Of a stretch of 64,000 bases of DNA, positions 54,224 through 64,000 are shown one piece after another. The first letter of the stretch is position 1. Each line of letters begins with the position of its first letter. The notes beneath the pieces were generated by a model. The model was given only the letters and a program-made list of their open reading frames with translations, ran no database searches and was not told the DNA's origin. This DNA comes from Avena insularis (Eukaryota > Streptophyta > Magnoliopsida > Poales > Poaceae), in the NCBI GenBank assembly GCA_023614405.1, contig CM042697.1:467710744-467774743 (forward strand), written 5' to 3'. The translations under genes were made by a program, and so were the position numbers.

Positions 54224-56448
54224 TGTAACACCGCGGTTCTGAAAAGATCGTGGCTTCTATGTGACATGCCAATCCCTGGATCGGTTCATTGGCCCACAAT
54301 AGAATGAGATGAATAACATAGCAAAATATCCGTGTATCATAAATAACGAAGATCCAGAGTACCATTATTACAATAAAAGCTTAGCTCAAGGCTAGCTCAA
54401 ATTATTCAGGTAGCAACATAAATAAAGCAAATCCTCCATTCTTCAAATTGCCCACAAGTGAACAAGTGCCGAGTGGAGTACCGTGGCCTATATCGATTAC
54501 TCAGAATCGGAATAACCTGCAACATGAAACGTAACAGCCCCGAAGGGTCAATACATGGAATGTATGGCAAGTAGAGCTAGTAAATGGAGACAATAGTGCG
54601 AACATCTACATGCATATTTGGTAAGTGGAGCTGTGTCTGGCTTGCATTTGCAAATGACTTTGTCCTACTTTCATAAACAGTTTTTGATTTCCTTTGAAAA
54701 GATCCCAATTAAGTTAACCCAACAATGTTAAAACAATTATGAAATTGGAATGAGCGAGAAACATGTCATGGAGTCAATATCAAGCAACTCAGTTGTCCGT
54801 AACCGGGGACACGGCTAATCGATTAGATTATACACCCTGCAGGGGTTAGTACACTTTACCCATGTGACTTGGCCAGCCCAGCTCGTACCATCACTCTCAT
54901 TTTGGGTGATGATAGGGATAAGTCCAAGAAGAGATTGTTCGGGAAGTAGCTCCCCGATCCCGACGCGCACCGGTCCAACCTACCAAAATTCTACATCTCT
55001 GGATACGCGGGTTCGAGTTACCACAACCTACTAAGTCCAACCAACCACCCATTTCATTATTGGCATATGGTTGTACACTTAAGCCACAAAAATAAAGAAG
55101 CCAATTATTCTCTCTTGATACCTGGGTGCCTTTCCGCAATGAAATCACCAAAAAATATCAATCCCATCACACCCAGGAGATTCATTGATTAAGTTGTTTT
55201 AGTTTTTGCAAAACAACTCATTTAGAAACAACTTTCAGTGATGTAACCCAGCCCTCGTTCATCATAGCATGGCTAAGCACATCTACCAACGGTGGTTCAT
55301 CTACAAGGAAAGCCCTACCACATAATAGGTCATAGCATAGCGATAGTATCATCCTACACATGCATCTACAAAATACACGACAATGCATTGAAAATAGTAG
55401 GACGATATCATGAACAAAGTAGCATCTATTTGCCTTGGTTGTAGCGATCGGAAGAACAATTCACACACGAGCAAGCGTTGCACTCGTCACAATCTACACG
55501 ATACAATTGCAATCATAAACAAATAATCCACAAGCATATGCAACAAAGATGATACATGAATGCATGCACGACAAGTGAATTGGTGCTACAGCTGCACCAC
55601 ATAATCCTATTTAATAATACTACCGAATGCATGCATGGAAAATAGTTTTAGCGCTAGGAAAACTATTACGCAAAAGTAATGCTCAAAACTAGAGCTAGAA
55701 CTCAAATAATTCACTACCGGTAGTATACTGTTTGTAAAATCTTGGGAAAATTCTACCGCATAGGCATTGCTATTTAGGAACAGTATCAACTGGAATTACT
55801 CAAAAAGGAATTATAAAACTCCCCGAGTAATTAAAACACTGCAGAAAGCCACTAGACAGTTTCTGCAGAAGTTTTTACTATAAGCCTATCTTTTTAATTC
55901 ACAATAAGATTCCCCTTGTTCCACTGAATCCAGGGACATATCATACGCAATTTTTGGAGTTACGAATCTTTTTCTACGAATTAATTACTCCAAAAAGGCC
56001 ATTAATCTATTTGATTAAACTGTACTAAACCTTGCTGCAAAAGTCTGAAACTAAGGTAAAGCAAGATTCTACACGACTCACTGAATTTACACATATTTTA
56101 TTTGCAATTTTTGTCCCAGCGGTTTAATTTCTATGCAATTTACAAATTTCTACCGAAATCTGCCATCTAAAACGATTAACGAAAATACCCAGTCAACTGT
56201 GTCTGTTGACTGGTCAACGCGGCTGCTGACTGGGCGCTGACTGGGCGTCTGACTAGTCAACGTCTGGGACTGACCGGTCAACGGCTGATCTAGACCGCTG
56301 ATCTGAGATCCGACGGTCCCAACAGATGGCGGTTGCGGACTCACGAGATTAACGGCCGGGCGAAGCCCGGACGCAGCGGGCGACGGCCCGGGCGACGCGT
56401 TACTCGGCGAGGATGTGTCATGGATCGAGGCGGTCAACGCGGCGAAGC
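54224..56448. mobile_element. Unidentified repeat, probably a retrotransposon LTR inserted in the Athila-like LTR
   Basis: Begins TGTAACACCGCGG, a typical LTR start, exactly at the break in the Athila-like 3' LTR. It has no gene-like frames apart from short ones and ends at the assembly gap. The last ~280 bp are GC-rich and carry six or more TGACTGG/GGTCAAC motifs. The family is not recognised; the other LTR and a target duplication are not visible. Confidence 0.4.
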
Positions 56449-56548
56449 NNNNNNNNNNNNNNNNNNNNNNNNNNNNNNNNNNNNNNNNNNNNNNNNNNNN
56501 NNNNNNNNNNNNNNNNNNNNNNNNNNNNNNNNNNNNNNNNNNNNNNNN
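56449..56548. other. Assembly gap (100 N)
   Basis: Exactly 100 N, the usual placeholder for a gap of unknown size. Sequence on the two sides cannot be assumed contiguous. Confidence 1.
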
Positions 56549-58716
56549 GAACTCCTTCATCCAAACTGCTTCCTGAGCCGCTTCAAGCGACAACATATTC
56601 GGCCTCCGTTGTTGATCCCGCCACCACAGGTTGTTTGGAACTCCTCCAACTAACCGCTCCGCCATTCATGAGAAATACGTATCCGGATTGAGACTTAGAG
56701 TCATCCGGATCGGTGTCAAAGCTAGCGTCAACATAACACTTAGCGACGAGCTCTTCTTCACCTCCGTATACAAGAAACATATCCTTAGTTCTTCGTAAGT
56801 ACTTAAGGATATTCTTGACTGCTCTCTAGTGTTCTGAACCTGGATCCGATTGGTACCTACCAGTCAAACTAATAGCATGTTCCACATCTGGTCTTGTACA
56901 TAGCATGGCGTACATTATAGAGCCTATGGCTGAAGCATAGGGGACCTTGTCCATTATCTCTCTTTCTTCCGCCGAAGCCGGACTTTGAGTCTTACTCAAT
57001 GTCTTGCCTTGCAACATAGGTAAGAACCCCTTCTTACTTCCGTCCATTTTAAACTTCTTTAAAATCTTATCAAGGTATGTACTTTGCGATAGCCCTATTA
57101 GGCGTCTAGATCTATCTCTATAGATCTTTATGCCTAATATGTATGACGCTTCACCTAGGTCCCTCATTGAAAATTTGCTGTTTAGATAACTTTTAACACT
57201 GTTTAAAAGATCTATATCATTTCCGATCAATAATATGTCATCCACATATAATATCAGAAATGCCACATTGCTCCCACTCACTTTCTTGTAAATACAAGCT
57301 TCTCCATAAGTTTGGATAAATCCAAACTCTTTGATCACCTCATCAAAGTGAAGATTCCAACTTCATGATGCTTGCTTCAATCCATAGATGGATCGCTGAA
57401 GCTTGCACGCCTTGTTAGCATCCTTAGGATCGACAAAACCCTTTGGTTGTATCATATACAACTCTTCTTCAATATTACCATTGAGAAACGCGGTTTTGAC
57501 ATGCATCTGCATATCTCATAATCGAAATATGCAGCAATTGCTAACATAATCCTAACGGACTTTAGCATCGCTACGGGAGAGAATGTCTCATCGTAGTCAA
57601 CTCCTTGAATTTGTCGAAACCCCTTTGCGACAAGTCGAGCTTTATAGACGGTCACATTACCATCAAGATCGCTTTTCTTTTGAAAATCCATTTGTTCTCC
57701 ACGGCCTTTCGGTCGTGAGGTAATTCCACCAAGTTCCAAACTTGATTTTCATACATGGATTCCATCTCGGATTTCATGGCTTCTAACCATTTGTTGGAAT
57801 CCGGGCTCATCATCGCTTCTTCATACGTCGCAGGGTCATCATTTTCATCAACCATGAAATTCATGACAGGATTTCCGTATAGCTCGGGAGCTGCACGCGT
57901 CCTACTAGACCTGCGAGGTTCGGTAGGACTCTCTTTCGGAGTTTCATGATCATTATCATTAGTTCCTTCTTCAACAGGTGAAGCCAACTCCAGAACAACT
58001 TCTGGCGCTGTCCTACTCACCTTACTTTGAAGAGAAGGTTCAATAACCTCTTTGAGTTCTACCTTCCGACTAATCACACCTTTCGCGAGAAACTCTTTCC
58101 CTAGAAAGGATCCATTCTTGGCAACAAAAACCTTGCCCTCGGATCTGTGATAGAAGGAATACCCAATAGTTTCCTTAGGGTATCCTATGAAGACGCATTT
58201 TTCCGCTTTGGGTTCGAGTTTATCCGGTTGAAGTTTCTTCACATAAACATCGCATCCCCAAACTTTAAGAAATGACAGCTTAGATGTGTTCCCAAACCAT
58301 AATTCATACGGTGTCTTTTCAACGGATTTAGATGGTGCCCGATTTAAAGTGAATGCAGCAGTTTCTAGTGCATAACCCCAAAATTACAACGGCAAGTCTG
58401 TCAGAGACATCATAGATCAAACCATATCTAATAAAGTACGATTACGACATTCTGACACACCATTTCACTGTGGTGTTCTGGCAGGTGTGAGTTGTGAAAC
58501 AATTCCACACTCTTTCATGTGAGTGCTAAACTCGTAACTTAGATACTCACCTCCACGGTCGGACCGTAGAAATTTGATCTTTCTATTACGATGGTTTTCC
58601 ACTTCATTCTGAAATTCCTTGAACTTTTCAAAGGTTTCAGACTTGTGTTTCATCAAGTAGATATAACCATATCTACTCAAATCATCCGTGAAAGTAACAA
58701 AATAACCGTATCTACT
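56549..58716 (-). pseudogene. Copia pol remnant (integrase to RNase H), Angela/BARE-like
   Basis: Minus-strand order from right to left: integrase core (FVTFTDDLSRYGY, LRSDRGGEYLS), integrase C-terminal region (FIGYPKETIGY), reverse transcriptase (NKWIFKRK; YKARLVAKGF; LYVDDILLIGND with the YVDD site, about 57225-57255), and RNase H (YVDASFDTD, SKQPVVAGSTTEAEY). It is broken by several stops and frameshifts: a stop in the TPQ.NG segment near 58470, frameshifts near 57685 and 57505, and a stop near 57364 where QAS.SWN is interrupted. Gag and protease are missing because the frame is cut at 58716 by the next element. The C-terminal end runs into the gap. Confidence 0.85.
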
Positions 58717-58722
58717 CAAGAG

Positions 58723-61700
58723 ATGGTCGTCGAAGGCTACCTCCCCGCGACGGAGGGGCTCGCCTGGCGGGCGGCATCGGCCGGCGAGGTGACACCTTCT
58801 CCCCAAGTCAGAGAAAAGGTGTACCTCAAGGCTCAGCTGGTACGCGTCGTATCCTTGCCCATCTCCCACTTCTTTCTCTCCATATTGAACCACTACAAGG
58901 TCCAACCCCACAACCTCTCCCCCAATAGCATCTTAGTTCTTAGCAACTTCGCAGCACTTTGGTTGAGGGTTACCTAGGGATAAGTCCTAGGTTAGACTTG
59001 TTCGTGTACTTCTTCACCGTCAAACGTGAAGCCGGACATAGTAGGGAGGAGCTTAGGAACTACGGCACCATAAGCTTCAAGATTGGACCTGGCCGGCGGT
59101 TCCCCGACATCATCGGCCATGAGTCCTGCAAGAACTGGCAGCGGACGTACTTCTATGGCCCCGACATTCCTTTGGCGGGCCAAGAAGTGACGTACCCGGA
59201 CTTCACGGATGGAGCCGCCGCTGAAGTTTCTACATGGAGATCCCATGCCTCCCTTCCATCCGACCTCGATGCTTCTCGCGCAATAAGGCGGATCGAATGG
59301 TTCGTAGAGACGGGTTTGATCGGCTTGGACCTAGCCATGTGCTGGTTCATCAGGCGAATCCAACCTCTGCAGCACCGCGCGAAGTTCATGCACGAGTACA
59401 CCAGTGATCAAAGGGATACCCTCCGGATCTCCGTGGATAACTTCTCGAGTGACTCCGTCAATCTCCGCCTGAAGGACATCGTCAAGGTGAAGGATAAGAA
59501 GCGTGGCTTCACCATCACCTACGACATGTTCGTAGACGGCAAGTGCCCAAAGGTAGGTATTTATTTTCTGTGTACGACATTGCTCCAGTTTTTCCGTCTT
59601 GCCAATACCATCTTAATAACACGGTGATTTCTTACTTAACAGCTTAGCGATCTAGATGAGGGCAACCTGGCTGCCCAAATCTATGATCCAAAGATAAAGG
59701 AAGTCACGGTCGTGTCCGACGACGATGTCCCATTGGTGCAAAAGCAGAAGAGCTCCACCTCTGACGCTGCCGACGGAGGCAAGAAGAAGAAAACGGAGGG
59801 TGGAGCCTCCAAGAAGACTACCGCCGCCCTGGAGGCAGAAAAGAGAAAACCCACCGGGATTTTTGCCAAAGCGCCCCCCTAGTGTAAGCCTCTCATTCTC
59901 CGACATAGTCTATTTATCTGTCTTGTTCCTGTACTTATGCACTTTGCGTTTAGAAGAAAGCCACGACCAGTCTCAAGAAGTCCTCCAAAACTTTGGGGGC
60001 TTCTAGAAATATCAAGGACATGCTGCATCGCGACTCCTCCCCCGCCATCGCCCCTGCTACTCCTGCCGTCAAGTCCTCCTTTGCTCCGACAAGCTCTCAA
60101 GCCCAGGAGGCACCAGGCCCTTCCGCCATGGAAGTGGATTCTGGCGCCTCTACCGAACTCGCTATTGTCATGAAAGGCGGCGGCCAGAGAGCGGCGCCAC
60201 CAATGGCTGAAGCTCCGGCTAAGGATGCCATCGGTAGCGGCAAGGCGGTGGTGGGAGCTGGTACCTCTGCCGAAGGCGGTGCCCCTACTCCCCAGAAACC
60301 TTTTGAGTTTCCGAAGATAGTTTACCCAGCGCTCACGCCGAGTAACACAACTATGGTTCCTGGAGGAGTACCGTCATCTCCAACGTGCGGTCTTGAGGAG
60401 CTACTCCGACAAGCGGATATCTTGCGAGGAAATAGCATTTCCTTCGGCAAGCTGCTAGCCGAGAGTGCTACAAACCTCAAGATTATTGCACTTGTAAGTT
60501 TTTACTTTGCCTTTTGCATTTCATATGAGTATCCCACTGTAGCCCCCGAGGATGTAGACGGAAAACCATAGGTTTTGCATCTATATGCTCTAAGAGTGAC
60601 TAAGTTAGAAAAAACTCTCACTTTAGCCCCCAAGCATTTAGATGGAACAAACTATTCCGACTAGATGCTTTTAAGAGTAGCATACGCAGTGTTCATAATT
60701 TTCAATACTGTAGCCCCCAAGCCTCTAGTTGTAACTGAATCAGTTCCGACTAGATGCTTACAGAAAAGCTAAGCAGATTCCTAGTTAAAAACTTTATACT
60801 ATAGCCCCCAAGCCTCTAATCGAGAACTGAATTAGCTCCAACTGGATGCTTAAAGAAAAGCTAAGCATACTGCTAAGTTAAAAAACTCTCGATGTAGCCC
60901 CCGAGCGTCTAGGTGGAAAATTTCCGACTAGATGCTCCAAGCAGACCAAACAACGGTTTAAATTTATACTTGTTGCCACAGAACGAGAATGCTCGGAGGG
61001 GCATGGACGATGACAAGTACCAGAAGATGCACGCAGATCTTGAAGCCGAAAAGGGTAAAACTGCCATCTTGAAGGAACAGATCATCAAAAACAAGAGTCT
61101 GTTTTCTTTTTGCGCATTTCCGTCTTATTTTTGTGCCCATAATCTTCGATTACTCACTGTGTACTTTGCTTTCTCCGACTTGCAGAACATGTCGCCAAGG
61201 CTAAGGATATTGTCGAGCAGTCCAAGCACATCCAACAGCTGGACAGCGAGAACAAAATCCTTAAGAAGGAGAGGGAAGGGATGTTGAAGATGCACGAGGA
61301 TTCCATGAAAGCCCTGCAGGATTCCGCCACCGCGGAAATCAATCGCTTGAAGGAGGATCTTGCGATCTTAAAGGATCAAAAGCAATCTGTTGATGAGCAA
61401 AACCATCGCCATAGCGAGGCGTTTAAGCTCCTCCAACAAGAGAAGGAATCCCTGGCAGACACCCTCTGGCAGGCCAAGGCCAGTATCTTCAGTAAGTATC
61501 CTCCGCCTTGTATTTTTGTAGTCTGGATACTTAGAATCTACTGAACTCATGCGCTTCTTGTCGGAATTTTGCATCTCCTATGGGTTTAACCCGCTCGCCT
61601 CCTTCGGACAAGGAATGCATGGTTCTTGCCGGCAACTTCATCAACACCGCCATTGCCCAAGCCAAGGAGATTGCCAAGCCCCTCCAGATATATATCAAGG

Positions 61701-62092
61701 CCTCGGACTCCATGACGAAGTACTCGGAGATTCTGCGCCGAGCCCCCGAGCGTGTCACGAGCTGGAAAGCTTCATGTGCACGGGCTGGCGCAAGGATGGC
61801 GCTGTCAATGGTGAAGGCACACTATGATGATGCCGACATCGACACGGTGACCTCTGGCATCCCCGACGTGGATGATGACGGCAAGGAGATTGATCACGAA
61901 GCCATCTTGTCATCACTCGCGGGTTATGACACCAGAGTTGCCGAGTTGGTGGACGTCGACGTTTTTGTGCCCAGGAACACCATCGACAGCGTCAACCAAG
62001 ATTCCTCCGAGTCTCATCATAGCGCCGACGTTGAGGGTGATTCTCCGGCTGGTGATGATGCTGCTTCCAAATCTCCTGTGCCCAAAGAATGA
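58723..62092 (+). pseudogene. 'Putative gypsy type transposon' antisense ORF with introns, 5' truncated
   Basis: The first block (about 58723-59552) shows the gypsy-type-transposon domain: EGYLPATEGLAW, LPISHFF, YKVQPHNLSPNSIL, GYLGISPRLDLFVYFF, then CKNWQRTYFYGPD. It has a frameshift near 58957. Splice-like borders then give blocks 59643-59882 (Lys-rich, ending in a TAG just before a donor-like GTAAGC), 59954-60493, 60982-61096, 61186-61491 and about 61580-62092. The 61096/61186 junction keeps frame across AG|GT-type sites. Blocks five and six form a long coiled-coil-like stretch (KHIQQLDSENKILKKE...), and the C-terminus is acidic. Its role in the element is unknown. The true start is lost at the Copia junction. 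Confidence 0.65.
60539..60950 (+). repeat. Five ~85-92-bp tandem repeats in an intron of the antisense ORF
   Basis: TAGCCCCC(G/A)AG occurs at about 60540, 60625, 60711, 60803 and 60896. Most units then carry TCTAG or a variant and CCGACTAGATGCT about 40 bp later. The repeats lie entirely between the splice-like sites at 60494 and 60981. Confidence 0.8.
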
Positions 62093-62660
62093 AAAACACT
62101 TTGTAATCTTTGTTTCACCTTTGGTGTGTGCACGGAAAACTTGGCGATGTAACTTAAGGCGGAAAAACAATGGTTGTTATGTCCTGCTACTTAAGAACTA
62201 ATTCCCAGCATGTATATATTTTTTAAGCAAGTGCTGGCTTATCCATTACTCTGGTTCTTATGCTTGACTTTTCGTGAGTCGGAAGACTCGTTGTCGGAAC
62301 CATGCGTTTAGGTGATGATGCCCAATGGCACCGTCAATACCCTGAACACAAAATCGCCGACAACAAGTGCCAAAAGTCACTACTCCAGAATCCACATAAA
62401 AACGACAAAGAATGTGTAGACCAGAAAACTTAAGCTAGCGCCCGTAGGCGGAATTTTCACAAGTGCAAAACGCAATACTTGTGCATAAAGATTTTACATG
62501 ATCCAAAAATGAACACTAAAGGAGTAGAAGACTCAGAAATATGAGTGAACCAAAGAGCTTTATTTCATTGATCATATATAAAAGGTACACAATTAGATAA
62601 AAAATGCTAAGTGTAAAAAGGACGTAGTTGTGCTATGTTCCATGGCCGATCAAGCTCCGG
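62093..62660. other. Spacer between convergent ORFs of the Gypsy element
   Basis: Non-coding, AT-rich. It must contain the 3' ends of both the antisense ORF and the pol transcript. No gene. Confidence 0.45.
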
Positions 62661-63970
62661 CTAGTCATCATCCAGGTCACGTTGCTTACGCTTATGATCC
62701 TCGTTGGGTCTATCCTTGAGTTCATGATTGTCAACAAGGTAGTAAAACCCATTGAGCAGCGCCTTGCTTATGATGAACGGTCCTTCCCATGGTGGGGATA
62801 ATTTGTGCGACTTCTTCTGCTTAAGTCGGAGCACCAAATCCCCCTCTTTAAATGAGCGATGCCGAACGCGGCGACTATGGTAGCTGCATAGATTCTGCTG
62901 GTAGATGGCGGATCTTTGGCATGCCAAAACACGCTCCTCCTCGAGAAGGTCCACATCTAGGCGTCTGGATTCTTCAGCGTCATCTTCGTCGTAGGCTGCA
63001 ACTCTTGGTGCATCGTGGAGGATGTCGGAAGGTAAGATGGCTTCTTCTCCATATACCATGAAATAAGGGGTGTAGCTGGTGGATCCGTTGGGTGTAGTTC
63101 GTAAACTCCACAGCACAGATGGCAATTCTTCCGCCCAGGCTTCAACTGCTCTATGTAGCGGTGCCTCAAGATGTGGCTTGATGCCCTGCAGAATTAATCC
63201 ATTGGCTCGCTCAACCTGACCATTGGATTGTGGGTGTGCCACAGATGCAAGGTCAAGTCGGATGCCTTTGTCCCAGCAATAGGCCTCCACTTCTCCGAGT
63301 GACAAGTTGCTTCCATTGTCGGTGATGATGCTATGTGGGAGACCAAATCTCACCACTAGATCCCGGACAAACCTGAGGGCCGTTGCCCCATCAAGCTTTC
63401 TAATGGGTTTAGCTTCTATCCATTTGGTGAATTTGTCAACTGCTACAAGAAGATGCGTAAATCCACACGGTGTCGTCTGTAACGGTCCCACCATGTCTAG
63501 CCCCCAGACTGCAAACGGCCAAGTTATTGGTATTGTTCGCAATTCTTCAGCAGGAACATGTGGTTGTCGGGCATAATACTGGCATCCCGTGCATGTCTCA
63601 ACCAGCTTGTCGGCGTCGCCATGTCGACCCAAGAGAATCCTTCTTGCCGGAAGGCTTTCGCGACCAATGATCAGGGAGCGGCGTGATGCCCGCAATCTCC
63701 GAGATGGATCTTGCGCAGGATTTCCATACCTTCTAGCTGGGAAACACACTTCAAGTATACACCAGTAGTGCTCCTTTTATAGAGTTTCCCATCGATTATG
63801 GTATAACCCTTTGCTCGTCGTACTATTTGCCGTCTTTTGACTTTGTCGTCGGGCAAAGTTCCGTGTTCGAGATACTCCATGAACGGTTTTTTCAAAGCCG
63901 GAGGGATCTTTGTCACCATGTTGACGAAAGAGTCAGCTCTATCCGGGTTGTCGATGTCGGCACCCTTCAC
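62661..63970 (-). pseudogene. Gypsy pol 3' part: H2C2 zinc finger and integrase, frameshifted
   Basis: Read on the minus strand: RRAKGYTIIDGKLYKRS and HLGDCGHHAA (start of the H2C2 zinc finger), a stop and frameshifts around 63600-63690, then CTGCQYYARQ (second half of the finger) and an integrase with catalytic-type motifs WGLDMVGPL, IITDNGSNL and SNGQVERANG (Asp, Asp, Glu). The C-terminal module includes FKEGDLVLRL and SPPWEGPFIISK. Reverse transcriptase lies outside the window. Frameshifts in the finger make this copy defective. Confidence 0.85.
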
Positions 63971-64000
63971 GGATGGTGTGTGTAGATTCTCTAGGAAAAC

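Larger units (their letters stand above)
58717..64000 (-). mobile_element. Tat-like Gypsy retrotransposon with convergent extra ORF (partial)
   Basis: The minus-strand pol 3' part (62661-63970 and beyond the window) and a plus-strand multi-exon ORF (58723-62092) face each other. This arrangement, an additional antisense ORF downstream of integrase, is known from Tat-lineage elements such as Grande and RIRE2. The left end is cut at the Copia junction (58716/58717), so the 3' LTR is missing. The right end lies outside the window. Confidence 0.65.

Overview
The window is nuclear DNA from a large-genome grass, most likely Triticeae (wheat, barley or a relative). I infer this from an Angela/BARE-type Copia LTR, an Athila-type Gypsy element, CACTA elements with CACTA...TAGTG ends, TA-flanked Stowaway MITEs, Helitron termini, plant ubiquitin genes with a leader intron, and a grass-type lectin receptor kinase. 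Only three genes look like host genes: one receptor-like kinase and two ubiquitin genes. Almost everything else is transposable elements, often nested or broken. A 100-N assembly gap lies at 56449-56548.

Layout. 1-5.9 kb: an LTR tail, a minus-strand Helitron (1045-3522) and unassigned DNA. 6.0-8.5 kb: an intact G-type lectin receptor kinase. 9.2-14 kb: two Stowaway MITEs, then a CACTA element (10847-13924, TSD ATC) built around three ~670-bp tandem repeats. 14.4-18.7 kb: a broken LINE, a 5'-truncated Copia LTR and a remnant of a gene-carrying DNA transposon. 18.7-21.3 kb: a three-level nest in which a minus-strand LINE holds a Stowaway MITE, and that MITE holds a CACTA element carrying a captured Ulp1-like protease fragment. 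21.4-22.2 kb: plastid-derived ycf2 fragments in both orientations.

24.8-45.4 kb is the most unusual part. Two related single-unit ubiquitin genes lie in tandem (CDS 38028-38261 and 44872-45105), each with a 5'-UTR intron. The downstream gene has a 698-bp intron. The upstream gene has a 12.9-kb intron because a 12,072-bp tandem LTR retrotransposon array (25316-37387) sits in it. The array holds five LTRs alternating with four ~2.7-kb internal domains. It is flanked by one 5-bp target duplication (ATCGA) and lies antisense to the gene. Its gag-like protein carries a PTB-type RRM-like segment and an internal duplication. No reverse transcriptase or integrase is visible, so it is non-autonomous. 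The upstream ubiquitin gene also encodes Cys instead of Arg at position 74 and has a weakened TATA box.

45.8-64 kb: a Harbinger-like element with its own small gene is cut by an Athila-lineage Gypsy element (46715-54223; gag-protease only). Next come unidentified repeat sequence, the gap, a decayed Copia pol, and a Tat-lineage-like Gypsy element (58717 to beyond the end). In this last element an intron-containing 'gypsy-type transposon' ORF runs convergently towards the integrase gene.

Names of element families come from recalled motifs. No database search was run.
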